DNA of 64,000 bases from Manduca sexta (taxonomy: Eukaryota; Arthropoda; Insecta; Lepidoptera; Sphingidae). Location of the stretch: positions 733,526 through 797,525 of the forward strand of contig NC_051119.1 of NCBI RefSeq assembly GCF_014839805.1, read 5' to 3'. The notes beneath the pieces were generated by a model that did not search any database, had not been told where the DNA came from, and saw nothing but the letters and a program-made list of their open reading frames with translations. The stretch's first letter is position 1, and each line of letters starts with the position of its first letter. The position numbers and the translations under genes were made by a program. This document shows positions 12,878 to 24,114 of the stretch, in pieces.

Positions 12878-15800
12878 ATGTCTTTGCCAGGAGTAAAAGT
12901 GATACCGAACCCGTAAGTAGTATATATTTCTATTGTGGAATTATAACTAAGATAACTAAGTTATTATCCTTAATGTACTTAATAAAAAAAATATTGAACT
13001 TTGAAACGATAAACTTATCACAATTATTATGTTGTTCTTGACAAGAATACGTAATGCGAAATGTACACTATTTAAAACCATTATCATATATTCTAAAGAC
13101 TGCTGTTTTTAATATAAATGTAGAAAAGAAGTTATAGTTTAAAACATCTATTTTAATTTGTGATGCAAGTGTCCCAGCATGTTGCTATTTGCTTGGGTAG
13201 TTCCCTGTCTGTGTTATGTTCTGAATATAAGTGAAGGTCTTTGTTAATCATGTATATGAACACAGAACAATGTAATATGCTAGTCTCATAATTGTTTGGC
13301 ATTCAAAAATATATTATGGTATTATATTGTAAAAGCTGCGATAGCCTAGTTGGGTGTGGAACGGACTGCCGAGACGAATGTCCGCAGGTTCAAATCCTAA
13401 GGGCACACACCTCTGACTTTTCTAAAAAATCATGTGTGTATTCTTTGTGAATTTATCGTTCGCTTTAACGGTGAAGGAAAACATCGTGAAGAAACCTGCA
13501 CATCTGAGAAGTTCTCTATATGAATTTCGAAGGTGTGTGAAGTCTACCAATCCGCACTAGACCAGCGTGGTGGACTAAGGCCTAATCCCTCTCAGTAGTA
13601 GAGGAGGCCCATGCTCAGCAGTGGGCAAGTATATAATACAGGGCTGATATTATTATTTATTATATTTTAATGTTATCTCACAAATTAATAATTTTACAGA
13701 TTTTTTCTTAAATTAAACTACACAAGTTATGGTATGATGTTGAAATTCTTTATTTTATAACACTAAGTAATGGCATACAATCTATTTATATGTTTATACA
13801 TTTCATAAAATTAAAAAAAAAAATATTGTTATCTGTTTTGCATCTTAATCAAATAAATGAATTATTTTGCTGGTGCTTGTAAGTATATATTTTACGATAG
13901 CTGCCACTATACACAAGGTTTTTTATAACCTACAATATTGTTTCACTTAGGTAATTTGTGTTCCCAGATCAGCGTGGGTACATCTGGTTTTTACAGGCCT
14001 GCAAACTTGTGTCGAGTAACAAGGTCTAATGGGTAATCATTTCTTGTCAGTTGACACTCTATTGCACCCCAGTCTGCATACCATCAGATGCAGAGAAGTC
14101 TCACTGCAATGCTCAATGCATATATAAAAAAATATATTTAGATAAACTATTACTAATTTGAGAAATAATGGTATACAATTATGTATACTCTAAGGATACC
14201 CTTTGAGTAACACAAGTAACTCTTCCTATATGATAATGATACCAGTATTATATGAATTGATAGCAAAAATTTAGACTCAATTCTAAATATAAGGTTGTAC
14301 TAAAAATTTTCACTTAGATGGCAACATTTTTCACAACTATATCTATATATTTCTTTATCACATAAAACAACGCCAAATAAAATTATAAAAATCTAAGTGC
14401 TTACATTATTTAAATGTACATAGGTACATAAATACTAATTAATTTTACTGTGTTGTTTCTTGAAGAGCCAATTTTGTACCAAACAGTCTTCATCCAACTA
14501 TGCCAAAGCAATGTAGGGCTATGATTTTCAAACCTTATGTCTGTATACTTCTTATGTTCCAATCTAGTTTTAGCAAAGCCTTTTGGTCATAATATGATAT
14601 AGGAATGCAGTAAACAACTTATCTAAATGTAGAGGAATTCAGGTACTTAAAAAACTTCATGAAGTCACCAATGTTCTGATATGTATGATCTTAATAAAAT
14701 TGTTGGAGGACTAATCTCCCCCTATTATTGGTTTTTAGAAAGGGTATTCAACCATATTTGCCACTTGTTTATATAAATAGTTTCAAGATGCATTAGATAA
14801 TTAAGATAAGCTAAATTACATAAAATAAAAAAGTCTCAAATCATAATGTTTTTAATACATAATCTTATCTTAATGACTTTTATCACTTATAAACAAATGT
14901 ATTTTCGATAAGTGCTAAAAACATTGGAAAAAATGTAATGTAAGGCATATCTGGGGTCACACAGAGGCCGATTAGATCGAATTTAATGAGATTTTTCAAC
15001 TGACACTGTTGTCTCTGTTTTTTTGTTCAATTTTTTATCCCAATATCAATGAAATTGTAAGGGTAACAACTCTAGTTTTTTTTTTTGGTTACGGACCCTG
15101 CTGTCAACATCGAGGAGAACCCGCGAATGCGCTACTGGAATCCATCGGCTTAGCGACTGGAGGGTCCTGGAGGAAAGTTGGGAGGCCATAACTGGGAAGG
15201 AAGAGTGGGGGAAAGCTAAGGAAACCTCTTAGGATGGGAGGAGGGGCGAAGTTTAGGAACTATTCGCGAGCCCTTATAGGCCTTAATGTGAATTGGCAAC
15301 CATGAAGTATACACATTTAACTGTATGCCTAGGGCTGTGACAAATGTGCCCCCGTGCATAGGCGTGCCTTCGGTGTGCCTAGGGCGGGTAACGATTCTAG
15401 TTTGTCGAATGATTCGTTCACTTAAACAAATAAACAATAACTTGTTATCTTTTAATTGGTTATTCACTCTCACTGCTACTTGGGTATGCTAGTAGGAGTT
15501 ATCTACATTTGCCGTGCGCAAACTGTTCTGATTGCGAAAATTATTGAAGCTACGCATTATAAAGCTGAACTTTGTTATTCAAAATTAATATTACAACTTG
15601 CTCGTTTATTCAATTGATGAAATATCTAATATCTATAGTCAGGGGGCCCTATTCCGTCTACGGCAGCAAATCCGCCTTTTGGAAATTTCGTTCCATTCAT
15701 AGAACAGCTTTGTTAGCCGTATAGGTAAATAAGGGATTTTTGATTCTGTAATTACAATTCCTGTAATTGAAAGAGCGGTTTCGCCCTCTTAAGCGAAATA

Positions 15801-18800
15801 GAGGATCTGTTTCGCTTAAATCCAAATCCTGACTATATGTTAATTGAACTGTTGGTTGATTTTCCAGAACATTCGCGGAACTTCCCGACTCGTACAAGCT
15901 CTCTGCGGAACAGCGAAAGTATTATGACGACAATGGATATTTCGTCATCAAGGAGCTGATTGATTTCGCGTCTCTTTACAGCTACAAGTAAGAAAATATA
16001 GCATAATAAAAATATCTTGAACATTTTTGTTCCTGAATGTTCTAATTAAGAAAATAGTGTTCCGTAATTGATATCTATAGATATCCGAAAATAATCGCTG
16101 TTGGTATATTATAATCAATCAATTTTCTTTCATACTTCAATAAATATAAAAATAACATGCATTACATTACAGTTTAAATCACATTCGTATGTAAAAGCTT
16201 TTTGTTAGCAACTTACATCATTTAAATAGTTAAACATTGTATTATTTGTCTGCAAGCTTTCATAAAACAAATGAATGAAATAAATAATATGATTTAACTA
16301 TGCTTTGCTTATTTTTGGATACTTCCTATAACTGTTAACATGCAAAAAAATCTTTATTTGGAATAGTAATACAGGTTTTTTTTTAATACAATGTTCGATA
16401 ATATCTGCATTAGTTAGCTAACTGTATACTTAGATAACGCCCACCTCCAGTTGACAGTTGTATTCCACAATGTAAAAACTTATAACACAAAAAAAAATCT
16501 ATAGATACTTACATCATAAATTCATCCAATCATTTCTTGTTCTAGACAACGCTTCTCACAAATGGCTAAAGGACTTGTTGCAACCGCAGCGACCATTATA
16601 AAAGAACCTTCGTTAGTCGAGAAGAAACTAAACCCAGAAGACTACATCAATAAGGTAATACGGATCATTTTGTTTGTTTCAACGCGCTAATTTCAGAAAC
16701 TACTCAACCGATTTCGACTTTTTTTTACTAAGCGAGCGGAGTAGCAGCCAAAAGCTAGTCTATAATAATAATAAACCGTATGTTGATTTAACAAAATGGT
16801 ATTTCTAAACCAATGCTTTCTTTTAGGTATTTATTTATACTTAATATGATCTAAGTTACAATCCATGCGACAACAGTGCACCTTGCTTGCTAAACACAGA
16901 ATTACATCAATGAGTTTTAACGAGATTTTGATTATTTTTTGTAATTGAATGACCAGGTGAGCATGTCGCTTGTAAGCCATACGATCGACCCCAGTGCGGG
17001 AAGGGTCATTTAACGCATCTCTGCCGAAGTACAGTTAAGTCCCAGGGCAAGGGCGTCGCCAAGGCGGGGCAGGGAGGGGCAACCCGTACGCTCAATTACG
17101 CTCTACTCTACGTTATTGTTAAAGCAGGAGAGGGGAAGTGGGAGAGGAACATGTACTCTCGACTTTACCTACAATTCATACTTTTCTCATTCTCCATTTC
17201 AACTTGCTCCCCTAGGCCATCGGCTGGTGACGTTTTGCCGTACATACCTTCTAAAATATTTGCAATATCTTAAATTGTTTACTTGTATATTCTAATATTC
17301 TCTTAACGTTTCATAATGTTCTAAATTGATCCACATAGTTCTGAATCGAAATAAAACATTGTTCCGGATGTTTTCGATGTTTTTTAATATAATTATATTT
17401 TTGTTTTATTTCAATATAGAACTTTCTGGAACAATTTAGAACATTATAGAACGAAAATCCGAAAACAGTTTTATTTCAATGTCCAACATTCACGTAAACA
17501 TAAGCAATCATTAATTTCTGATATATTTTATTTGTTATACTTAGTTTTAATTAATGTTATAGTATAGTTGTATGTTTTATCTTCGCCAGTTCGAATTGTG
17601 TGGACCCTGTAAGGGCTGTGTGTTGCAAAATAAAAAAAAAATGTTCTATTTTTTTTTTGTAATGTTCTAGATCCAAGACATCGCGTACGACGACGTGTTC
17701 GTGCAGTACGCGCAGAACCCTCGGCTGCTGGACGTGGTGTCGCAGCTGATCGGAGACGACGTGACGGCGGTGCACAGCATGATCATCAACAAGCCGCCCG
17801 GCACCGGCAGGCATCCGCCGCATCAGGTAATGGAACACTCGGGAACATGAAAACATTTACTTATTAAAAGGAAATAGTGGTTGAAATTAGCCCGGCAAAT
17901 TAAATATACAGGTTCATTTGACTTAGCTTTAATAAATGAAACCACACAAATTCTTTTTTTTTTAAATAACATTTTACAATTAATTACTCGAACCGTATTT
18001 TAAAATAAAAAGGTGTAAGTTTCGAACCAAATAAATATCAATAAAAAATAATTGTAACTTTACACGATTTAATGCCACTAGTACTACTTAAGAGAATTCT
18101 TCGCAGCGGCAACACACTTTGAGTCAGTATTACACTCACGCGCACTCCGTATTCACACTAAATTATAAAATAATCAAAATATCGCTGCTTAAACAAGGAT
18201 ACAATTTTTTTTTCTTTAAGTATTTAATATACCTGTTACCTATAGATTATAAGTGGGGAAGTTAGTCTGTCTTACTTTCCTGGCTAACTATTGAAGTGAT
18301 GCATATGAAATTTGATGAAATTGTGAATATGTTACCGTTGCCGTACTGTCTCGGATTCAATTCCAGGCTGGATATTATTTTTCCTAGTCAGTATCAGCGT
18401 AGGCTGGAATTATGCCTGGTGTAATAGCTTCATCCATTATTACATACCACGTAATATTTGACGAAAAGTGTGTAAGGGTTCAAGTGTTACGTAACGTAAT
18501 TTCGGGGCAGGGAGGTTCTTGTAAAACGTTATGATGCGTAACAGGGGCGGGAGGGGGCTTTCATACAAAGCATTGTGTAATATGTTTTTTTTAATTTTAA
18601 AACTATAACAAAGGTATTTTAGCAATTTTTCGGTATTTTGCGTAAAATAATTGTGAATATAAGCAGCGATAGCCTAGTTGGTTGAGGAACGGACTGCCGA
18701 GACGAATGTCCGCAGGTTCAAATCCCAATGGCACGCATCTCTGACTTTTCTAAAAAATCATGTGTGTATTCTTTGTGAATTATCGCTTGCTTTAACGGTG

Positions 18801-21800
18801 AAGGAAAACATCGCGAGGAAACCTGCATACCTGAGAAGTTCTCTATAGGAATTTCGAAGGTGTGTGAAGTCTACCAATCCGCACTAGGCCAGCGTGGTGG
18901 ACTAAGGCCTAATCTCTCTCAGTAGTCTTCTATTAAATGCAGCAAAAACTAAATGTGTTCGATTCTCGTTACTGAACAAGATTAATGGAACTGATATTGA
19001 TTTAGACGGGAATAAACTAGAATTAGTACCCTCTACAGTCTTCCTTGGGGTTTCTATCGATAGGAAATTTCAATGGGGACCCCACATTCAAAGAATTTCG
19101 AGTAAATTGAGTTCTGCAGTCTTTGCTATTAGGAAGATCAGATATTTAACTGATGTGGCTACGGCAAGGTTAGTATATTTCGCTTACTTCCACAGCATTA
19201 TGTCTTATTGCATTCTTCTGTGGGGTACTGCAGTAGATCTGCAGACCATTTTTATTTTACAGAAAAGAGCGATTCGTGCAATTTATAACCTTCGGTCTCG
19301 CGATTCCCTTAGAGAACTGTTTAAGGAGGTGAATATACTGACTTTGCCAGCTGAATACATTTTTCAAAATATTATGTATGTCCGTAAGAACCTAGGTACT
19401 TTTATGAAAAACAGTGACTTGCACTGTTTGAACACTAGAAATAAGAATAAACTAGTTGTTCCAAATTTCCGGCTCTGTAAAACAAATAAATCTTATCTAG
19501 CGAATTGTATCAAATTCTATAATAAAATCCCTCTTGAAATAACCAATCTGCCCGGCTACAAATTTAAGTGTCATGTTAAGCGCGAATTAATGTCAAAGGG
19601 GTATTATAATGTAAAGGATTACCTCGATGATCAGACGGTTTGGAAAAACAGTCCTGCACACCCTGTCCAACCCTATGTTAACGCCAATATTATAAATTAA
19701 CTACATAAACGTCTCATGTGTACCTTTCTACAATTTTGACATTATACTGGGTAACAGTTTTAAATTTATGTGACATATTTTATTTTATATTGACTCATTG
19801 AATTATCAATGTATAATAGACGACCGACCGATCATTTTGTTGCACCAGCCTTAAAATTTATAATCTTAATTATATTGACCAAGATCTGCGACAAAATATG
19901 AAATGAAAATATTATGTTTGTAAATGTAGGCGTATGCACGCTGTACACTGACTGTTTCATAGTTTTTATAATTTTTTAGTATTATTGTTTTTTTTCGTTA
20001 GTTTTTAGTTATTGCTAAATACTTTTATGTGGATTTTCTCCGCAATTTTACGGTGATGTGCGTGTATTAGCTTATATAATTAATCAGACTTTGTATAGAA
20101 AAGACTTATTAAAAAAATATATATATATATTTAATAACAATATTATAAATGAATAGACAATTGATGACAAAAATAAAGCCCGGAGTTTCTTTCTGCCTTT
20201 CTTCTTCGGGTAGTCATCGCTTAGGTAGTTAGTGAAAGGCTGGTAGGTTAGCTAGGTTAGGGCTTTTATTGTCCTCACCGGTGAGGATCGCGACGCGTTT
20301 CTCCCTTATTGCTTATTTAAAAATACATACATACATAATTTTATTTCTTCTTCCCTGCCAGCCCGAGCTGGCTTCTTTGTTTACTAAGTATATTTTTCAT
20401 TTATTTTATTGTCTTTGTTTATATAAGCTAATCTAATTAAGTAATAATTGAATATTCTCATGTACCTTGACTTATCATAAGTGCAACTATGTTCGCCTAC
20501 GTGATGAATAAAGCATTTTTATTTTTTATTTTTATTTTTAGTAGTAGAGGAGGCCCATGCTCAGTAGTGAGCAAGTATATAATACAAGGCTTGTATTATT
20601 ATTATTATTATTGTGAATATTAAAAAAAATGATAAATTTAGGGTTACATAACTTTTGGAGGGGGGCGGACAGGAAAATGTTACGGCGCGTTACATGGGCG
20701 GGTGCGGCGTTCAAAAATCTTCAAAAATTGCCTTACTTAATACTTGAACGGCCCCTAACTACCCCCTCTGTCTACCCTAGAAAAGGCGTGACATTTTCCC
20801 ATTCCAGGACCTGTTCTACTTCCCGTTCCGGCCGGCGGACAAGATCGTGGCGGCGTGGACGGCGATCGATGACGTCACCACCGACAATGGCTGCCTGTTC
20901 GTGATACCAGGCTCGCATAAGAAAGAAACGCTTTACGCGCATGGGAATGTACCGGTACGTTGAACTATACGTTATTAATATCAGTACTGTATTATATACT
21001 GTCCCACTGTTGGGCACGGGCCTCCTCTGCTACTGAGGCCTTAGTCCACTACGCTGGCCTAGTGCGGGATAGATTTCACACACCGTCAAAATTCTATAAA
21101 GAATTTCGCAGGTATGCAGATTTTCTCACCAAGTCAGAGGTTTGTTGGGTTTGAACCTACGGAAATTCTTGGCAGACCGTTCTATGCCCAACTGGGCTAT
21201 TATCTAAATCTATAAAAATTAATCCCTATTGCCCTTGGTCACGCCATCACGCGTGAACGGCTGGACCGTTTTCAATAATTTTTTTTGTTGTATTTGTTAT
21301 TGTCAGGAGAAGATTCTTATGAAAGAAAAATTCAAAAAATTACGCGGAAAATTAGACTATATTAATTTTACATAACTGTCAATTGTTTGAAATAACTGTC
21401 AGCGATCGACAGAATGCGCGCGTGCATACATAGTTAAGACAGGATAACGTCTGTCGGCTCAGCTAGTGCTTAGTAATAATTATGCTCTTTTAATCTTGAT
21501 CCAGTGTCGACATGTATTACGTATTTTGCTTTACGATCAGAGGTCTGTCAACCCCCTTAGAACTGTGTTTAAAGAAGTCAAAAATCTCAAAATAACAGAT
21601 ATTGATCCCTGCAACTTCAACAAAAATTCGTTACTTTTTATTTGTAGTATGAAGTAAATTTGTATATTATGTTATTTAACCAAAGGAGTTTATTTTTCAA
21701 ACTGAACCTTCTTCAAGTATATCTGTCCAAGTTCTGTACTAATAATTTCTGTATAGCCCAAAAAAAATATTTTTTTTATAATAATTTAACCTAGTTTACG

Positions 21801-23885
21801 GATACACTAAGAGACTCTAATCCACCTGATGGTAAGTGTAGTGGGTCTAGATTGTGTCGACTGACCAGAAATGATTACCCTTCGCCAATCGACATAATTA
21901 TGCCGGCCTGTTTGAACCCGGATACAATTCTTTAATAATAAATTCCCATCCCACAGGACTCGGGCAAGATGTTCCACGGCATCCTGGACGAGGACCGCGT
22001 CGCTCCCGTGGGTGAGCGGGTGCCACTGGAGATGAGTCCCGGGGACACGGTGTTCTTCCACCCGTACCTGGTGCATGGGTCAGGACCTAACGTGTCTAAG
22101 GTCAGGAATAGTTTATGAACCTTAGCCTCTTACTTAGCAGGACCTAATTTGTCTAGTTTTAGTATATACCTTAGCCTATTACTTAGGGCATCGGGAATTA
22201 ACTTGTCTAGTTTTAGTAACTATTTTTGACAATATGTGTAGGTATGGATTTTCCAAATATGTGTGCAAGTTTGTTAAGTCCATAGAAATTAAACTATAAC
22301 CGGAATCCACACTCTAAACCTACGGTATGACATACATTTTAAGTCAAAAGTCTGACACATTTCTCTCTTTCTAGACTCTACTTCAATTCAATTAGAAAGA
22401 GATTCCAAAAAGTGAGATAGAAATGTCTTGTATTCAGTTAGGTATATTGTTTGACTTGCATCTTTTTCTCAAATTTAAATGTTCTATCGCATTGTCTTAA
22501 CTACTGATATGTCTTAAATTTATCTTGCTCTAATATAATCTATATCTATAATATAAAAATAAGTCGGGTTTTCCTTCCTGACTCTATAACTCCAGAACGC
22601 ACGAACCGATTTCCACGGTTTTGCATTCGTTGGAAAGGTCCCGAGCTCCGTGAGGTTTATAGCAAAGAAAATTCTGAAAAAAAATATAGAGAAAAGCAGG
22701 AAAACAGGGAAAATCATTTTTCACATACAGCGCCATCTCTGATACATACCATGTACTACAACGGCGCCAGTACGTGGTGTGTGAGTATCCCTCACGAAAA
22801 TAAATACGTTTCATTTTAAGTAGATGGCGCCGGTGCGTGATACGTTGTTTGACAGCTACTCATTGTACTCTACTCAGTTAATTTTTGTATTGGATAGCCC
22901 TTTGTTCGTGGAGTGCTATAGGCTATATATCATCACGCTATGACCAATAGGAGCCGAGCAGTAATGAAACATGTTGCAAATACGGGGACAATTTATTAGT
23001 TTTGAGAGCTTCCGTTGCGTGCGCTGCGTAAACGGTTAAAGTTATGCAACAATGATGTATAACGGGATTGTTCCTCTTAAAAAGTTCTACAAAAATATAT
23101 TATAAAACAAAGTCTCCCTCTGTATCTGTCTGCCTGAACGTGTTAAACTCAAAAACTACTCAACATATTAAGATGAAATTTAGTATGGAGACAGTTGTGA
23201 GACTCCCGGGAAAATATATAGCGTGACTTTTATAACGGAAAACTTTATCCCGAAAAACTTTATAACGTGGGCGGAGCCGCGGGCAAAAGCTAGTAAAATA
23301 ATAAAAACACACAAAAACAATAAAGACATTATAAAAGAAAGAGCAATCTTTCTTTTTATGTTATTGCTATTATTTTATGTCAGGCGCTTAACGTTTGTAT
23401 TTTTTGTCTAGAATTACCGCAAAGCAATAACATTCCATTTCGCGAACAACCACTGCCACTACATCGACGTCAAGGGCACTGTGCAGGAAGTAGCCGCTGA
23501 TGACGTCATGGGCGTCGCCAAGAAGAAGGGATTCGAGATCGCGTACCAGGTATACACCTGTCATTGTCTTTATTATCTAATTCCTTCTTAACCGAATTTC
23601 GACCACGGCGGCCAATCTCAACGGAAATAAACAATACTTTGTAATTCAAGGTGTTGGATGGTATTTCTACTGCTTATGGGCGGTCGTATCGCTTACCATC
23701 AGGCGAACGCAAGCTCGTCTCATCATTCAAAGCAATAAAAAGATTACCGGCGTACCTTGGAAGTAGACTATGTCCAGCAGTGACTGCATCGAGCTTCGGC
23801 TGATATGATTAAAATTGCTATTATTTTGCAGGACATCTGGAGATACAAAAGCAGACTGATCAAAGGGGTGAAGTCCAATCTGTAA
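12878..23885 (+). CDS. PHYH: Phytanoyl-CoA dioxygenase-like, paralogue 1 (8 exons, 300 aa)
   Basis: Exons: 12878-12912, 15868-15987, 16546-16654, 17671-17826, 20808-20954, 21957-22100, 23412-23549, 23832-23885. All introns are GT-AG; introns 1 and 2 are phase 2, the rest phase 0. The product is a PhyH-family Fe(II)/2-oxoglutarate dioxygenase; the family 2-hydroxylates 3-methyl-branched acyl-CoAs in peroxisomal alpha-oxidation. Seen: [10 protein letters not shown] near residue 38 (typical family N-terminus), INKPPGT, then [11 protein letters not shown] with iron ligands H139 and D141, [21 protein letters not shown] with H229, and NYRKA with R240 for 2-oxoglutarate. The H-to-R spacing of 11 equals human PHYH. 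The start is the only upstream ATG that joins in phase to exon 2. The C-terminus is KSNL, a catalase-like PTS1. There is no N-terminal PTS2 and no membrane segment. The family assignment is firm; the substrate is inferred. Confidence 0.93.
13333..13666 (+). mobile_element. tRNA-headed SINE (R1) in intron 1 of PHYH copy 1
   Basis: Has the A box TAGCCTAGTTGG, the B box GGTTCAAATCC and the same body as the 7171 copy, ending in GGGCTGATATTATTATT. It lies in sense orientation relative to the gene. The rest of intron 1 (13670-15075) is AT-rich and unassigned. Confidence 0.85.
15076..15385 (-). mobile_element. Retroposon R4 in intron 1 of PHYH copy 1
   Basis: Same blocks and T-run as 6298-6625. The flanks GTAACAACTCTAG (15063-15075) and GTAACGATTCTAG look like a decayed 13-bp target-site duplication, so the insertion is older. 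Confidence 0.7.
17035..17235 (+). repeat. Interspersed repeat R11 in intron 3 of PHYH copy 1
   Basis: Contains the blocks AGGGCGTCGCCAAGG and GGCCATCGGCTGGTGACG, mirrored in reverse at 63170-63440. Two more short shared fragments in this intron lie near 16680-16760 (R5-like) and 17450-17510 (also at 29730-29780 and 53085-53145). Confidence 0.5.
17968..18195 (+). repeat. Repeat R10 shared by introns of PHYH copies 1 and 2
   Basis: Aligns with 46575-46790: blocks GTGTAAGTTTCGAAC, AGAGAATTC.TCGCAGCGGC and ACTCACGC.CAC in the same order and orientation. The two sit in non-equivalent introns (4 and 6), so this is a dispersed repeat rather than gene-duplication homology. Confidence 0.6.
18927..20539 (+). 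mobile_element. 5'-truncated jockey/CR1-like LINE nested in SINE
   Basis: Inserted in the SINE body with a 6-bp duplication AGTAGT (18921-18926 and 20540-20545). It is 5'-truncated inside ORF2. A ~500-bp 3' UTR follows, containing a GCCAGCCCGAGCTGGC palindrome, and it ends in a TTTTA-rich tail. Related tails occur at 7643-7775 and 51905-52203. Confidence 0.85.
18930..19700 (+). pseudogene. LINE ORF2 C-terminal part (reverse transcriptase tail)
   Basis: Open from the truncation point to the stop at 19698-19700. It begins [12 protein letters not shown], then FLGVSID and WGPHI (post-RT thumb region of jockey/CR1-type ORF2), and later [14 protein letters not shown] and [11 protein letters not shown], all typical of the family. 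The catalytic RT core and the endonuclease are missing through 5' truncation. No stop or frameshift was seen, which points to a fairly recent insertion. Confidence 0.85.
20979..21203 (-). mobile_element. Degenerate SINE R1 in intron 5 of PHYH copy 1
   Basis: Reverse-complement R1 with internal losses; the B-box region reads as GTTCAAACC on the minus strand. It abuts the R6 copy that follows. Confidence 0.65.
21208..21465 (-). repeat. Repeat R6 in intron 5 of PHYH copy 1
   Basis: Reverse of 11555-11835: TTGGTCACGCCATCACGCGT block at the left and GACAGGATAACGTCTGTCGG block at the right. Confidence 0.65.
21820..21925 (+). repeat. Repeat R3 in intron 5 of PHYH copy 1
   Basis: Head and first block of R3 (CACCTGATGGTAAGTGTAGT, then CGACATAATTATGCCGGCC). 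It ends about 30 bp before exon 6. Confidence 0.6.
22545..23296 (+). repeat. Helitron-like repeats (R5 group) in intron 6 of PHYH copy 1
   Basis: 22895-23296 shares ATCACGCTATGACCAATAGG and the GCCGCGGGCAAAAGCTAGT end with 1110-1540. The preceding 22545-22860 has the AACTCCAGAACGCACGAACC and ACAGCGCCATCTCTGATAC blocks of a further dispersed repeat. None has coding capacity. Confidence 0.5.
23643..23741 (+). repeat. Repeat R2 tail in intron 7 of PHYH copy 1
   Basis: The last ~100 bp of R2, from TTCAAGGTGTTGGATGG to CAAAGCAATAAAAA. It ends about 90 bp before exon 8. Confidence 0.7.
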
Positions 23886-24108
23886 GAACGTTTTTTATTT
23901 CGAGAAACTCCACCCTACGCGAAAAGTAACTGAGAAACTAACTGTGTTTGCTATTAAGTAAATACTCAAAAAAGGATTAAGTATACTGTACCATTAACAG
24001 AGTTTATTATTATGAAGTAAAAATAGTTTTAAGAATATATTATAAAACATCTGAATCACATGGAGTTTATCGTGTATTCAAAATTGAAACCAAGCACTGA
24101 GCGTTTAA

Positions 24109-24114
24109 AATAAA
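24109..24114 (+). terminator. Poly(A) signal of PHYH copy 1
   Basis: This is an AATAAA hexamer about 225 nt after the stop codon of copy 1, within AT-rich sequence. Earlier variants could also be used; the assignment rests on position alone. Confidence 0.45.

Larger units (their letters stand above)
18661..20612 (+). mobile_element. SINE R1 in intron 4 of PHYH copy 1, split by a LINE
   Basis: The SINE halves are 18661-18926 and 20540-20612. The whole is bounded by ATTGTGAATAT at 18650-18660 and 20610-20620, an 11-bp target-site duplication. The interruption at 18927-20539 is a separate, later insertion. Confidence 0.85.

Noticed and set aside
17557..17856. 99-residue minus-strand ORF
   Set aside because: Antisense of GC-rich exon 4 of PHYH copy 1; GC3-rich exons often leave open frames on the other strand.
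20629..20904. 91-residue plus-strand ORF over exon 5 of PHYH copy 1
   Set aside because: Wrong frame; the correct frame from the acceptor at 20806-20807 gives DLFYFPFRP and continues in phase to exon 6.
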